Shown: one piece after another, positions 56,212 to 64,000 of the stretch
Layout: the number at the start of each line of letters is the position of its first letter
Position numbering within the stretch: the first letter of the stretch is position 1
NCBI RefSeq assembly: GCF_047549485.1
Contig: NZ_CP180191.1
Coordinates: forward strand, 3,100,001 to 3,164,000
Length of the DNA: 64,000 nucleotides
From: Piscinibacterium candidicorallinum
Lineage (GTDB): Bacteria; Pseudomonadota; Gammaproteobacteria; Burkholderiales; Burkholderiaceae_C
Direction: 5' to 3'
Program-made: the position numbers and the translations under genes
Notes under the pieces: generated by a model
Database searches by the model: none
Seen by the model: only the letters and a program-made list of their open reading frames with translations
What the model was told of the DNA's origin: nothing

Positions 56212-57537
56212 ATGAGCGAACGCGACCAGGACAACAATGCCCCGAGCGGCCCGGCCCCAGCGGCTGCGCCCGCCACGATGGGCCAGGAGGTGCCGGGCTC
56301 GGCGCTGCCGCATGCGGAAAGCATGGACGCCGCCGCGCTACGCACGCTGCGCCTGCGGGCGCCGACGCCCACGCTGGGCACGGCGCTGGTGCTCTCCGGC
56401 GGCGGCGCGCGCGGGGCCTATCAGGTGGGCGTGCTGCGCGGCATCACAGATATTCTCACCAAGGCCGGGCGGCTCAAGCCCGGCTCGCCCTCACCCTTCG
56501 GCATCCTCACAGGCACTTCGGCCGGGGCCATCAATGCCGCAGCCCTGGCCGCGCAGGCAGACGACTGGGCCACGGGCATGGACGGGCTGGAGCACATCTG
56601 GTCGAGCTTCTCGGCCGATCAGGTCTATCGCGCCGATGCGCTGGCGGTGTTCAGCTCGGGCGCGCGCTGGTTGTCGGCCCTGTCTTTGGGATGGGCGCTG
56701 GCGCGGCGGCAGCGCTTCAAGCCGCGATCGCTGCTGGACAACGGGCCGCTGGCCAATCTGCTGGCGCACCGCATCCGCTTCAAGCGCATTCCTAGCATGC
56801 TGCAGCAAGGTCATCTGCATGCGCTGTCCGTCTGCGCCTTCTCTTATTCCGCTGGCGTGCATCTGAGCTTCATGCAGGCCGCCGCGCCGCTCAAGCCGAT
56901 GAGCCGCAGCCAGCGCATGGCCGTGCCCGCCACGATCGGGCTGGATCACCTGCTGGCCTCCAGCGCCATTCCCTTCGTGTTTCCGGCTCGCGCCGTGCAG
57001 CTGGCGCACGGGCTCGAGTACTGCGGCGACGGAGCCATGCGCCAGAACGCGCCGCTCTCTCCGGCGCTGCACCTCGGCGCACAGAGGCTGCTCGTGATCG
57101 GCGCCGGCCGCATGCTCGAGCCCCAGGTGGTACCCGCGGCGCGGCCCGGCTATCCGACCGTGGCGGCTGTGGCCGGCCACGCGCTGTCGTCCATCTTCCT
57201 GGATGCGCTGCCGGCCGATGTGGAGCGCCTGCAGCGGATCAATCGCACCCTTTCGTTGCTGCCCGAAAAGGATCGTGAGAAGAGCGGGCTGCGGCCGGTG
57301 CGCTGCCTGCTGATCGCACCCTCCGAGCGGCTGGATGACATCGCACAGCGCCATGTGAGCAGCCTGCCGATTGCAGTCCGGGGCCTCCTGCGCACGCTCG
57401 GTGCAGACGACGTGAAAGGCGGCATGCTCGCCAGCTATCTGCTTTTCCAGGCCGCCTATACGGCCGAGCTGATGCGCCTGGGCCGACACGACGCGCAGGC
57501 CCATGCCGGAGAGGTGCTCGCGTTCTTCAACTCCTGA
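56212..57537 (+). CDS. Patatin-like phospholipase family protein
   Basis: 441 residues. After a Pro/Ala-rich N-terminal 55 residues, the patatin domain shows LVLSGGGARGAYQVGVL (oxyanion hole), GTSAGAINAAALA (catalytic Ser in GxSxG) and DGAMRQNAPLSPALHL (catalytic Asp in DGA/G). The C-terminal part resembles bacterial patatins near lipid or membrane genes. It hydrolyses acyl ester bonds of phospholipids. GGAGG is located 9 nt before the ATG at 56212. No signal peptide, so probably cytoplasmic or membrane-associated. Confidence 0.92.
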   Translation: MSERDQDNNAPSGPAPAAAPATMGQEVPGSALPHAESMDAAALRTLRLRAPTPTLGTALVLSGGGARGAYQVGVLRGITDILTKAGRLKPGSPSPFGILTGTSAGAINAAALAAQADDWATGMDGLEHIWSSFSADQVYRADALAVFSSGARWLSALSLGWALARRQRFKPRSLLDNGPLANLLAHRIRFKRIPSMLQQGHLHALSVCAFSYSAGVHLSFMQAAAPLKPMSRSQRMAVPATIGLDHLLASSAIPFVFPARAVQLAHGLEYCGDGAMRQNAPLSPALHLGAQRLLVIGAGRMLEPQVVPAARPGYPTVAAVAGHALSSIFLDALPADVERLQRINRTLSLLPEKDREKSGLRPVRCLLIAPSERLDDIAQRHVSSLPIAVRGLLRTLGADDVKGGMLASYLLFQAAYTAELMRLGRHDAQAHAGEVLAFFNS

Positions 57538-57592
57538 AGTCCGCGCCCCCCGCGGCTTGCAAGCGGGCGCAGATTCATGCATAGAATCGGCC

Positions 57593-58063
57593 ATGCTTCA
57601 AACCGCCCCGATCGTCAAGGACATCACCCGGACAGCCGCGCCCACACGCGATTCGCTGCTGCGCGGCCTGCGTCGCGGTGCCGTGGCGGTGCTCGCAGGC
57701 CTGAGCCTGATGGCGGCGGTGCAGGCACGCGAGACTCCCGAGAAGCCGGCCGCCCCCGCATCAATGCCGACGATCGCCGTGGCCGATCTGCCGCGCGAAG
57801 GCCGCAAGACGCTCGAACTCATCAAGAAGGGCGGGCCGTTCCCCTACAACAAGGACGGCACGACCTTTCACAACCGCGAACGGCTGCTGCCCCGGCAGCC
57901 GCGCGGCTACTACTCCGAATACACCGTCCGCACGCCGTTCTCGAGAGATCGGGGTGCGCGGCGCATCGTGGCCGGCAAGGGCAGCACCGGCGATCCAGCC
58001 ACCTCCGGTGAGTACTACTACACCGCCGACCACTACCGCTCTTTCGCGCGCATCAAGGAATAG
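57593..58063 (+). CDS. Exported barnase-like guanyl-specific ribonuclease
   Basis: 156 residues. A long N-region then a hydrophobic segment (GAVAVLAGLSLMAAVQA) forms an export signal. The mature part is the RNase N1/T1 (barnase) fold: HNRERLLPRQP, GYYSEYTVRTP (catalytic Glu in EYTV), RGARRIVAG (catalytic Arg) and YYTADHYRSFARI (catalytic His). It cleaves RNA after G. It is encoded 5 bp before a barstar homologue, its likely inhibitor. Whether it is secreted as a toxin or scavenges RNA in the periplasm is open. Confidence 0.88.
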   Translation: MLQTAPIVKDITRTAAPTRDSLLRGLRRGAVAVLAGLSLMAAVQARETPEKPAAPASMPTIAVADLPREGRKTLELIKKGGPFPYNKDGTTFHNRERLLPRQPRGYYSEYTVRTPFSRDRGARRIVAGKGSTGDPATSGEYYYTADHYRSFARIKE

Positions 58064-58068
58064 GGCTG

Positions 58069-58482
58069 ATGACCATCGAGGACATCAAGGCAAGCATCAA
58101 TGAAGGGGGCGTGATCCACCGCGTCATCCCCGAGCAGGACGATCTCTTCATGGCCGCCGCCGAGCTGGACTACTGGCGAATGGCCATCGATTGCAAGGGC
58201 GTCACCACCAAGAGCGGCCTGCTCACGAGAATCTCCGACACCCTGCAGTTCCCCGACTACTTCGGCATGAACCTGGATGCGCTGCACGACTGCCTGACCG
58301 AGCAGCTGCACGGCAGCGGCAAACCGGGCGCCGTGGTGCTGCTCAAGGGCCTGCGCGGCAACGAGTCCGGGCCGGACCTGGAGACCATCAAGGCCACCAA
58401 CCGCGCCATCCTCGGTGTCTTCGAGGACGCGGCCGACTATCTCGGGGACCGCAAGCTCAAGCTCGCGACCTTCTATTCCTGA
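58069..58482 (+). CDS. Barstar family ribonuclease inhibitor
   Basis: 137 residues with the barstar fold: AIDCKGVTTKSGLLTRISDTLQFPDYFGMNLDALHDCLTE; key is the YFGxNLDALxDCL helix with the conserved Asp that binds the RNase active site. It lies 5 bp downstream of the barnase-like gene, so toxin and inhibitor are co-expressed. It acts in the cytoplasm, without signal peptide, blocking any RNase not exported. About 45 residues longer than Bacillus barstar, mainly at the N-terminus. Confidence 0.9.
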   Translation: MTIEDIKASINEGGVIHRVIPEQDDLFMAAAELDYWRMAIDCKGVTTKSGLLTRISDTLQFPDYFGMNLDALHDCLTEQLHGSGKPGAVVLLKGLRGNESGPDLETIKATNRAILGVFEDAADYLGDRKLKLATFYS

Positions 58483-58719
58483 GCATCGGCGCGCCTGCGC
58501 GTCAAGCCCATCGCCCTGCCCGAGCCTGCTGCATGCGGGCTGCGGGCGACATGGCAGGCGCTCAAAAGTTTCCGATTCGACGGGTTTCTGTCATCATGAC
58601 GGGCCGTGGACGCCTGTTTTGTGAGCGGCCACTAACTAGGGCTTGCCAACCCTGCCTTCGCCACGATTGCAAGGGCAGCGTTTGCAAGGTCTAAGCCAAA
58701 CGCGCCAGGATCGAAGCAC

Positions 58720-60855
58720 GTGCAGACTCGCTTTCAGAAACTAGAGCTCAAGAATCAGTCATCGGAGTTGGTCACGTTCGAGGTCGATGGCACGCCACTG
58801 GCGGTCAGCTCACCGACCCCCGGCGTGTTCCGGCTGAAGTTTGGCAAGAGCCGGCAGCCCGATTACGGCCTGCTCGTGCCGCAGGAGTCTGCCGAAACCA
58901 TCACGGTTGAGCCGTTGCTAGACGGCAAGCCCGGTGACGTCGTGCTCAAGACCTTCTTCACCGAGCTGACGATTACCGGCAAGCCCTTCTCGGTGCGCCT
59001 GACGCACCGGATGCGCCCCCGAGTGACGCTGCCCTCGTTTGCCTTTGACAGCAAGGGCGCGACGTGGACCGTCGGGCTCGGGCTGGCCGAGGGTGAAGCA
59101 GTCTATGGCCTGGGCGAACAGTTCACCGCCTTGAATCGCCGCGGCCAGGTGCTGACGCCGGACGAGTCCCTCGCCTACCAGGTCCCGCTCGCGTGGAGCC
59201 CGCGTGGCTGGGGCGTTTGCCCCATTACGCCGGCTGCCGTCACGCATGACGTCGGGGTCTCGGAAGACGCACTGTACGAGGTGCAGGTCGCCGATGAATC
59301 CCTGGACCTGCTGCTGTTCGGCGGCACGCCCACCGAGGTGCTCAACGCCTACACCAACATGACCGGCAAGCCGTCCGTGCCGCCGGTATGGAGCGTGGGC
59401 GTCTGGGTGAGCAACAGCCAGTACAGCAATGCGCAGGAGGCGGTCGAGTTGGCGCAGAAGCTGCGCGCTGAAGGCATTGGCTGCGATGTGATCGCAATCG
59501 ACGGGCATGCGGCCTGGAAGGTCCAGACCCGCTCAGCATTTGAGTGGGACCGCAGCTTCTTTTCCGATCCGGTTCGCACGCTGGCAGCCCTCAAGGCCTT
59601 GAACATGCACGTGAGCATCCAGGAGCAGCCCACCGTGCCGCTGGATGCGCCACAGTTCGATGAGTTCCTGTCTCGAGAGATGCTGCTGACCACCGCCGAT
59701 GGCAAGCCGGTTCTCGTCAAGGCGGCCGACGGCACGGACGCGGCCCTGCTGGACTTCACTCAGCAGGACGCCTACACGTTTTGGCGCGAGAAGCACGAGA
59801 GCCTGTTCAAGGACGGCGTGGGCGTCATCGACACGGGATTCATTCACGGATCAGTTCGGGAAGCGCAGGCGTACAACGGTGACAGCGGAGAGCGCCTCCA
59901 AAGCGCCATCCCGTTCCTGCGCAATCGCTGCGTGTTTGAAGCGACCCAGAAGTTCGTCGGCGAAGGCATCGACAAGCGCGCCACGATCTGCGCTCACATT
60001 GGTGGCATCGGCAGTCAGCGCTACCCGCTGATCTGGAGTCGCCACAAAGCCCAGGGAACGCACTGGGATCAGCTTCGTGAGCATCTGCGCGGCGCGTTGA
60101 ATGCCGGCATGAGCGGGCTGCCGTTTTCGGCGGTCGATGTCGGCGGCGCAATCCCGGATGCAGCCATGCCCGCCGAGACCTACGTGCGCTGGCTGGCCGC
60201 GAGCGTGTTCTTCAGCCACGTGCGCTTTCCCGCGCTCGACAAGATCGGCCCGACCAGCTTCGGCGATGAGACGCTCGCGCTGATCAAGCGCTGGCTGAAG
60301 TTTCGCTACCGCCTGGTGCCATACATCATGGGCGCGCTCGAAGAAGCGGCGCGTAACGGCCTGCCAGCGATGCGCGCCATGCCACTGGCATTTCCGGACG
60401 ACCTTGAAGCGCACCGCTGGCCGGACCAATACCTGTTCGGACCGGCGCTGCTGGTCGCACCGATCCTGTCGGACAGTGGCAAGAGCGTCGTCTACTTCCC
60501 GCGTGGCGAGAAGTGGCACGACCTGGCCACTGGCGTGCGCTACGACGGCGGAACAGTCTACGAATTCGAGAAGCCCTTGGACGGCCTGCCCGTGTTCGGC
60601 CGCGAAGGACACATCCTGTGTCTTGGACCTGAAGCGCAGGCGACGCATGAGATCAACAGCATCCGCCCAGTGACTGAGGCCTGGCTGTTCGGCCTGCCGG
60701 CGGTCGATCCGTGCGTCACGGCCATCAAGGTGAAGGTGATGCAGATGCAGGGCAACGCCTACATCAAGGGCCTGGAGGGCACCAAGGTGCTCGCTGCGTA
60801 CGGATACGAGGTCAGCCGCCGGGGCGCCGAAGTCAAGGTCGTGAAGAAGCGCTAG
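58720..60855 (+). CDS. Glycoside hydrolase family 31 protein, divergent active site
   Basis: 711 residues from a GTG at 58720. GH31 alpha-glucosidase/xylosidase layout: N-terminal beta-sandwich with GEAVYGLGEQFTALNRRGQ, a (beta/alpha)8 barrel with PVWSVGVWVSN, GSQRYPLIWSRH and VDVGGAIPD, and a C-terminal beta domain. The nucleophile Asp seems to be kept as Asp371 (GVIDTGF), but the acid/base Asp of the WGGD motif is His442 (WSRH), and the RSxS Arg and the WSHDIGGF Trp/His are also changed. It may be an inactive or altered enzyme. No signal peptide. Terminator at 60937-60972. Confidence 0.85.
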   Translation: MQTRFQKLELKNQSSELVTFEVDGTPLAVSSPTPGVFRLKFGKSRQPDYGLLVPQESAETITVEPLLDGKPGDVVLKTFFTELTITGKPFSVRLTHRMRPRVTLPSFAFDSKGATWTVGLGLAEGEAVYGLGEQFTALNRRGQVLTPDESLAYQVPLAWSPRGWGVCPITPAAVTHDVGVSEDALYEVQVADESLDLLLFGGTPTEVLNAYTNMTGKPSVPPVWSVGVWVSNSQYSNAQEAVELAQKLRAEGIGCDVIAIDGHAAWKVQTRSAFEWDRSFFSDPVRTLAALKALNMHVSIQEQPTVPLDAPQFDEFLSREMLLTTADGKPVLVKAADGTDAALLDFTQQDAYTFWREKHESLFKDGVGVIDTGFIHGSVREAQAYNGDSGERLQSAIPFLRNRCVFEATQKFVGEGIDKRATICAHIGGIGSQRYPLIWSRHKAQGTHWDQLREHLRGALNAGMSGLPFSAVDVGGAIPDAAMPAETYVRWLAASVFFSHVRFPALDKIGPTSFGDETLALIKRWLKFRYRLVPYIMGALEEAARNGLPAMRAMPLAFPDDLEAHRWPDQYLFGPALLVAPILSDSGKSVVYFPRGEKWHDLATGVRYDGGTVYEFEKPLDGLPVFGREGHILCLGPEAQATHEINSIRPVTEAWLFGLPAVDPCVTAIKVKVMQMQGNAYIKGLEGTKVLAAYGYEVSRRGAEVKVVKKR

Positions 60856-60936
60856 TTGCGGAGCGCGGCCAGGTTGGCCGGGTACGGTCTGCACAGTGAT
60901 CTACGTATCAGCCCACGGCCTCCTAAAGCACTAAGA

Positions 60937-60972
60937 AAAGACAAAGGCCCCTGACGGGGCCTTTGTCTTTTT
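60937..60972. terminator. Bidirectional Rho-independent terminator
   Basis: Perfect 15-bp stem (AAAGACAAAGGCCCC / GGGGCCTTTGTCTTT) with a TGAC loop, T-runs on both strands. Serves the rightward GH31 gene and the leftward porin gene. Confidence 0.93.
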
Positions 60973-61008
60973 GATGCCGAGCGTTATGTGACGCTCGACT
61001 TCAACAGC

Positions 61009-62457
61009 TTAGAAGCGGTGCTGGATACCGAAAGCCATGCCACGGTTGTCTGTGTTAGGAGCAAAGCTCACGCCACCCAGGAAGCCGTTGCCCCCCGGCA
61101 GCGCCTGCGCCGTACGACCATTCATGAACTGCACAAACGTCGTGTACAGGCTGGTACGCGGCGAGAGTGAGTAGATGTAGGCAAGGCCCGCGGACTCGAC
61201 GTCCGCATCAAACGGACGCTTGTCGTTGTACTTGTTGTAGGTTGCCCAAATCTTGTGCGGGCCAGACTTGTATTCAGCGCCCACGCCGTACACCACGCCA
61301 TCCTGCTTGAAGGCGTCATATGCGGCGTTGGCAGCGTTACGTCCGATCAACGCTGCGTTGGGAACAAGTGCAGCAAGAGCCGGATTCGTGTTGATTGTTG
61401 CAACGACGCCGTTGAGCACCTGCGTCCTGAAAGCGGCGATGCCATTTGGTGCATCGTCCTTGAACTGGCCGGCAACACCCGTGAACTTGAAGGGTCCGAA
61501 CACGCCGTACGCGCCGATGACCGTGGTCTTCAGCGACTTCTGGCCCAGTTCATTGGTGCGCTCGTTGTGACCCGCGCCGAAGCCGAAGTCCTTGGTCGTG
61601 TAGGAGCCGTTGATGCCCCAGAGACGGCTGGACTTCTCGGAACCGACCACTTCGCCGACGCCGTACATGGCCTGCGCCTTGATGCCGCCGAGCTCGATGC
61701 GGTAGGAGATCGTGTTGCTCTCGCGGATTTCCAGAAGCGCGGGCAACGAAGCCAGCTGGCCCGGACCGATGTTCGAAGACGTACCCGTCACGTCGAAGGT
61801 CGCAAACGTTTCGAATGCGGGGGTGTACTGGCGTCCCATCAGGAAGGCGCCGACCGGCGTGATGAGGCCCATGAAAGCTTGGCGGTCAAACAGGCGGCCC
61901 GGAATATTGACACCATACGAGGCGCTGGCCAATGCCGGGTAAGCCTGGCCGTAAACACCACAGGCCACCTGAGCTGCTGCAACTTGCGCTGCAACTGGAA
62001 CGGCGGTAGGCGCACCCTCAGTCAGCCGCGCGCCAAGAACTGAACCGTCCGTCGTACGGCCACCACAGTTCACGTTAAGCGCAGCGGTTGCATTCGGTGC
62101 AGGCAAGCTTCCGCTTCCACCGACTGAGAAGAAACGCTCAGGAACTTGCGTGCCGGACACCGGGCGGTTGCTGACCTGACCGTTATCGATTTCAAGGCGA
62201 TTCTCAAGCAGGAAGATCGCGCGAACACCGCCGCCCAGATCTTCAGTACCGCGAATGCCCCAGCGGGAACCATCCAGCACGCCGCTGGAAACTGCCGTCA
62301 CGCGCCCCTGGTCGCCAGTCGAGGTACGCACGCCGCTGACGTTCGTGATGGCGGCATCAACGATCCCGTAAAGCGTGACCGAAGTCTGCGCCGCGACGCC
62401 GAGCGACGCGGACGAGAGCGCTGCGAGCACTGCAGTGCTCATGATTGTTTTCTTCAT
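61009..62457 (-). CDS. General porin (Omp32/Burkholderia type), long form
   Basis: 482 residues: signal peptide (MKKTIMSTAVLAALSSASLGVAA), QTSVTLYGIVDAAITNVSG first strand, GSRWGIRGTEDLGGGVRAIF signature, and a C-terminal AFGIQHRF ending in Phe. It is a trimeric 16-strand outer-membrane pore for small solutes. About 110 residues longer than its neighbour, with insertions in the extracellular loops (a Cys-containing Ala/Val-rich loop near residue 120-170). GGAG lies before the ATG at 62457. Separated from the next porin by a terminator, so the genes are transcribed separately. Confidence 0.93.
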   Translation of the reverse strand: MKKTIMSTAVLAALSSASLGVAAQTSVTLYGIVDAAITNVSGVRTSTGDQGRVTAVSSGVLDGSRWGIRGTEDLGGGVRAIFLLENRLEIDNGQVSNRPVSGTQVPERFFSVGGSGSLPAPNATAALNVNCGGRTTDGSVLGARLTEGAPTAVPVAAQVAAAQVACGVYGQAYPALASASYGVNIPGRLFDRQAFMGLITPVGAFLMGRQYTPAFETFATFDVTGTSSNIGPGQLASLPALLEIRESNTISYRIELGGIKAQAMYGVGEVVGSEKSSRLWGINGSYTTKDFGFGAGHNERTNELGQKSLKTTVIGAYGVFGPFKFTGVAGQFKDDAPNGIAAFRTQVLNGVVATINTNPALAALVPNAALIGRNAANAAYDAFKQDGVVYGVGAEYKSGPHKIWATYNKYNDKRPFDADVESAGLAYIYSLSPRTSLYTTFVQFMNGRTAQALPGGNGFLGGVSFAPNTDNRGMAFGIQHRF

Positions 62458-62507
62458 TCGTGTCTCCAAGATGACCCAGATCCCAGACTAACTCTTCAGC
62501 TGCAAAA

Positions 62508-62533
62508 AAGCGGGGGATCTGACACCCCCGCTT
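62508..62533 (-). terminator. Rho-independent terminator between the two porin genes
   Basis: AAGCGGGGG / CCCCCGCTT with an 8-nt loop, then TTTTTTG on the minus strand. Ends the 62564-63676 porin transcript. Confidence 0.88.
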
Positions 62534-62563
62534 CTTCGGCTTGCACGATCAGATCGCTTCCGA

Positions 62564-63676
62564 TCAGAACGCGTGACGCACACCCACGTTCACGGCGGTC
62601 TTCTCGGTCACGCTGTCCTTGAAGTCACCCGTGGCCATCGAGAAGCCCGTGTACAGAATCGAGCGACGCGACAGGTTGTACTGAGCGCCCAGCGCGAACT
62701 TACCCACGGTACCTTCGCGAGTCGGGGTAACCACGTTGTTGACCAGTTGCGGATCTTCAAAGGTAGCGGTCGTGTAGTTGGCCAGGATGGTAAACGGGGC
62801 CAGCGGCACGGTTGCGCCAACGGTGTACACAGTGTGCTTGTTCAGCAGACCGTCAGAGGCGAGCGCGGTCGGCACTTCGAGGTCGCGGTTGCTCTGCAGA
62901 CCAGCGTGCAGACGAGCCACACCCAGATCAAACGAACCGACCACCATCGTTACCTTGTTGCGCGTGGCGCCAGTGCCAACGGTCTTTTCTTGCTGGTAAC
63001 CAGCGCCGAGGCTCAGAGGACCGCTGGTGAAGGTGGCGCCCATGTTGAACTGGCGACCACGCGACACGTTGCCAACCGTCTCACCGAGGCGGTACTGGAA
63101 CTCACCCACGAAACCGTCGAAGTTCGGCGTGCGGTAGTTCACGGAGTTGTCATTACGAACACCACCCAGAGAGGCCGAGTTGGTGGCCGGCGCGATGAAC
63201 AGAGGCAGCGGGGCGCGTCCGGTTTCGAAACCGCCGGCGACGTTACCCACTTGGCCCTGACCGAACGGATCAGCAATTGCCATCGTGTTCCACACCGGGG
63301 TGTTGTGACGGCCGAGGGTCAGCTGACCAAAGCCGCCGGCCACGCCGACGAATGCCTGACGACCGAACAGACGACCACCTTGGGCCGAGTTGCCGGTGTC
63401 GATGTTGAAGCCAGACTCGAGCGTGAAGATGGCACGCGTACCACCGCCCAGATCTTCAGAGCCGCGCAGACCCCAACGGGAGCCGTTGATACCGTTCGTG
63501 GTGCCGTCGTTCATGCGGGTCACCGTCGTGCCGGCGATGCCGGGAGCAGCCTTGTCGCCAGCTTCGAAGCGGGAAATGTTGGCGTCGACGATGCCATACA
63601 GCGTCACGCTGGTTTGGGCAGCAGCCATGCCACCGAACGTGCCGAGCACTGCGAGTGCGAGCAGAGATTTCTTCAT
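62564..63676 (-). CDS. General porin (Omp32/Burkholderia type)
   Basis: 370 residues: signal peptide (MKKSLLALAVLGTFGGMAAA), QTSVTLYGIVDANISRFEAG, GSRWGLRGSEDLGGGTRAIFTLE signature, GGRLFGRQAFVGVAGGFGQL, and C-terminal VNVGVRHAF. It is the usual length for trimeric porins of Burkholderiales. The N-terminal half closely parallels the neighbouring porin. GGAGAG precedes the ATG at 63676. It forms the main permeability pore of the outer membrane. Confidence 0.95.
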   Translation of the reverse strand: MKKSLLALAVLGTFGGMAAAQTSVTLYGIVDANISRFEAGDKAAPGIAGTTVTRMNDGTTNGINGSRWGLRGSEDLGGGTRAIFTLESGFNIDTGNSAQGGRLFGRQAFVGVAGGFGQLTLGRHNTPVWNTMAIADPFGQGQVGNVAGGFETGRAPLPLFIAPATNSASLGGVRNDNSVNYRTPNFDGFVGEFQYRLGETVGNVSRGRQFNMGATFTSGPLSLGAGYQQEKTVGTGATRNKVTMVVGSFDLGVARLHAGLQSNRDLEVPTALASDGLLNKHTVYTVGATVPLAPFTILANYTTATFEDPQLVNNVVTPTREGTVGKFALGAQYNLSRRSILYTGFSMATGDFKDSVTEKTAVNVGVRHAF

Positions 63677-64000
63677 TGAGTAGCTCTCCGAGGGTTGGTT
63701 ATTCAACAGGACGCAAGCGGTTTGAGTTGGAGGATGCTTGGTCACAACTTCCCAGCTTGTGGAAGCCTGCTGCGATTGTCGCAGAGGCATCGCCGGTGTC
63801 CAAATTGGACCCCTACCCGTGTTGCGGCAATCCCGAATCGTGTTGCCGCAGTGCAACGAAGCGACTAACGGGGAGTCGATCCGGGCATCTTCAATGCGCG
63901 CCAAACAGCAAACGCCCCAACCGGAAATTGCGTTTATTGCAACTCCATGTCGCGGCTCCGTGGCTCACCATCAAAGCAAGGCACCGCGAGCGACAAAGTG
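63677..64000. other. Upstream region of the porin gene, no gene seen
   Basis: 324 bases to the window end. It carries the ribosome-binding site of the porin gene, a palindrome GTCCAA-A-TTGGAC (63798-63810) and an inverted repeat TGCGGCAA-N12-TTGCCGCA (63823-63850). No convincing gene on either strand. Confidence 0.55.
63823..63850. promoter_or_regulatory. Inverted repeat upstream of the porin gene
   Basis: TGCGGCAA (63823-63830) and TTGCCGCA (63843-63850), perfect 8-bp arms, 12-bp spacer. About 150 bp upstream of the start codon, so it could be an operator or activator site. Confidence 0.45.

Overview
The window is GC-rich bacterial chromosome. Its best fit is a betaproteobacterium of the order Burkholderiales, probably Comamonadaceae-like. 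This is inferred from the general porins of the Omp32 type, the periplasmic or exported proteins typical of that group, the alpha/beta IorAB oxidoreductase, the YjgN/M48 pairs and the PmrAB-like/eptA locus. It is mostly dense core and housekeeping sequence with short same-strand operons. I see no rRNA, tRNA, CRISPR array, insertion sequence or prophage.

Layout. 1-5.1 kb: end of a lipoprotein gene, alaS with a decayed copy of its own 3' end just downstream, a repeat-containing exported protein, a glycerophosphodiesterase and an acylphosphatase. 5.2-13.9 kb: a leftward run (response regulator, sensor kinase, nucleotidyltransferase, M61 peptidase, acetyltransferase, DUF2798) divergent from eptA-PAP2-mipA, with a PmrA-type direct repeat between the two. 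14-20.4 kb: an M3 peptidase, then an accessory-looking islet (CPBP protease, a TraB/TIKI-like membrane protein, two orphans) that is partly bounded by a frameshifted duplicate of the peptidase gene's 3' end. 20.4-28.4 kb: DUF5329, ohr, iorAB, a PQQ-type sugar dehydrogenase, and a thioesterase-TetR-acuI operon with a palindromic operator. 28.9-36.9 kb: bacteriohemerythrin, a LytS/LytR-type system, two tandem YjgN-M48 modules and an exported nuclease. 37-43 kb: groES-groEL with a perfect CIRCE and several terminators, then dacB, then a soluble-lytic-type transglycosylase behind a leader of about 650 nt. 43-51 kb: an aminotransferase, a candidate small RNA, a lone UreE-like protein with a His-rich tail, maeB, two lipoproteins and an ABC-type binding protein. 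51-64 kb: an outer-membrane barrel protein, recQ, a patatin, a barnase/barstar pair, a divergent GH31 protein and two porins.

How genes work together. The PmrAB-like system probably controls eptA-PAP2-mipA, which would modify lipid A phosphates and the envelope. dacB and the lytic transglycosylase act on peptidoglycan. AcuI, its TetR-type repressor and PaaI form a self-regulated detoxification or CoA-ester unit. The exported RNase is paired with its cytoplasmic inhibitor.

The signals I consider least explained are: (i) a roughly 175-nt structured RNA at 44.77-44.95 kb on the minus strand, with its own promoter, an 11-bp long-range helix, an anti-Shine-Dalgarno CU tract and a terminator; (ii) the long leader at 41.6-42.3 kb, which has ydaO-like pieces ahead of a cell-wall hydrolase; (iii) two independent gene-3'-end duplications (alaS and the M3 peptidase gene); (iv) a GH31 protein lacking the expected acid/base aspartate. 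All calls come from reading the sequence and translations; no database search was run.
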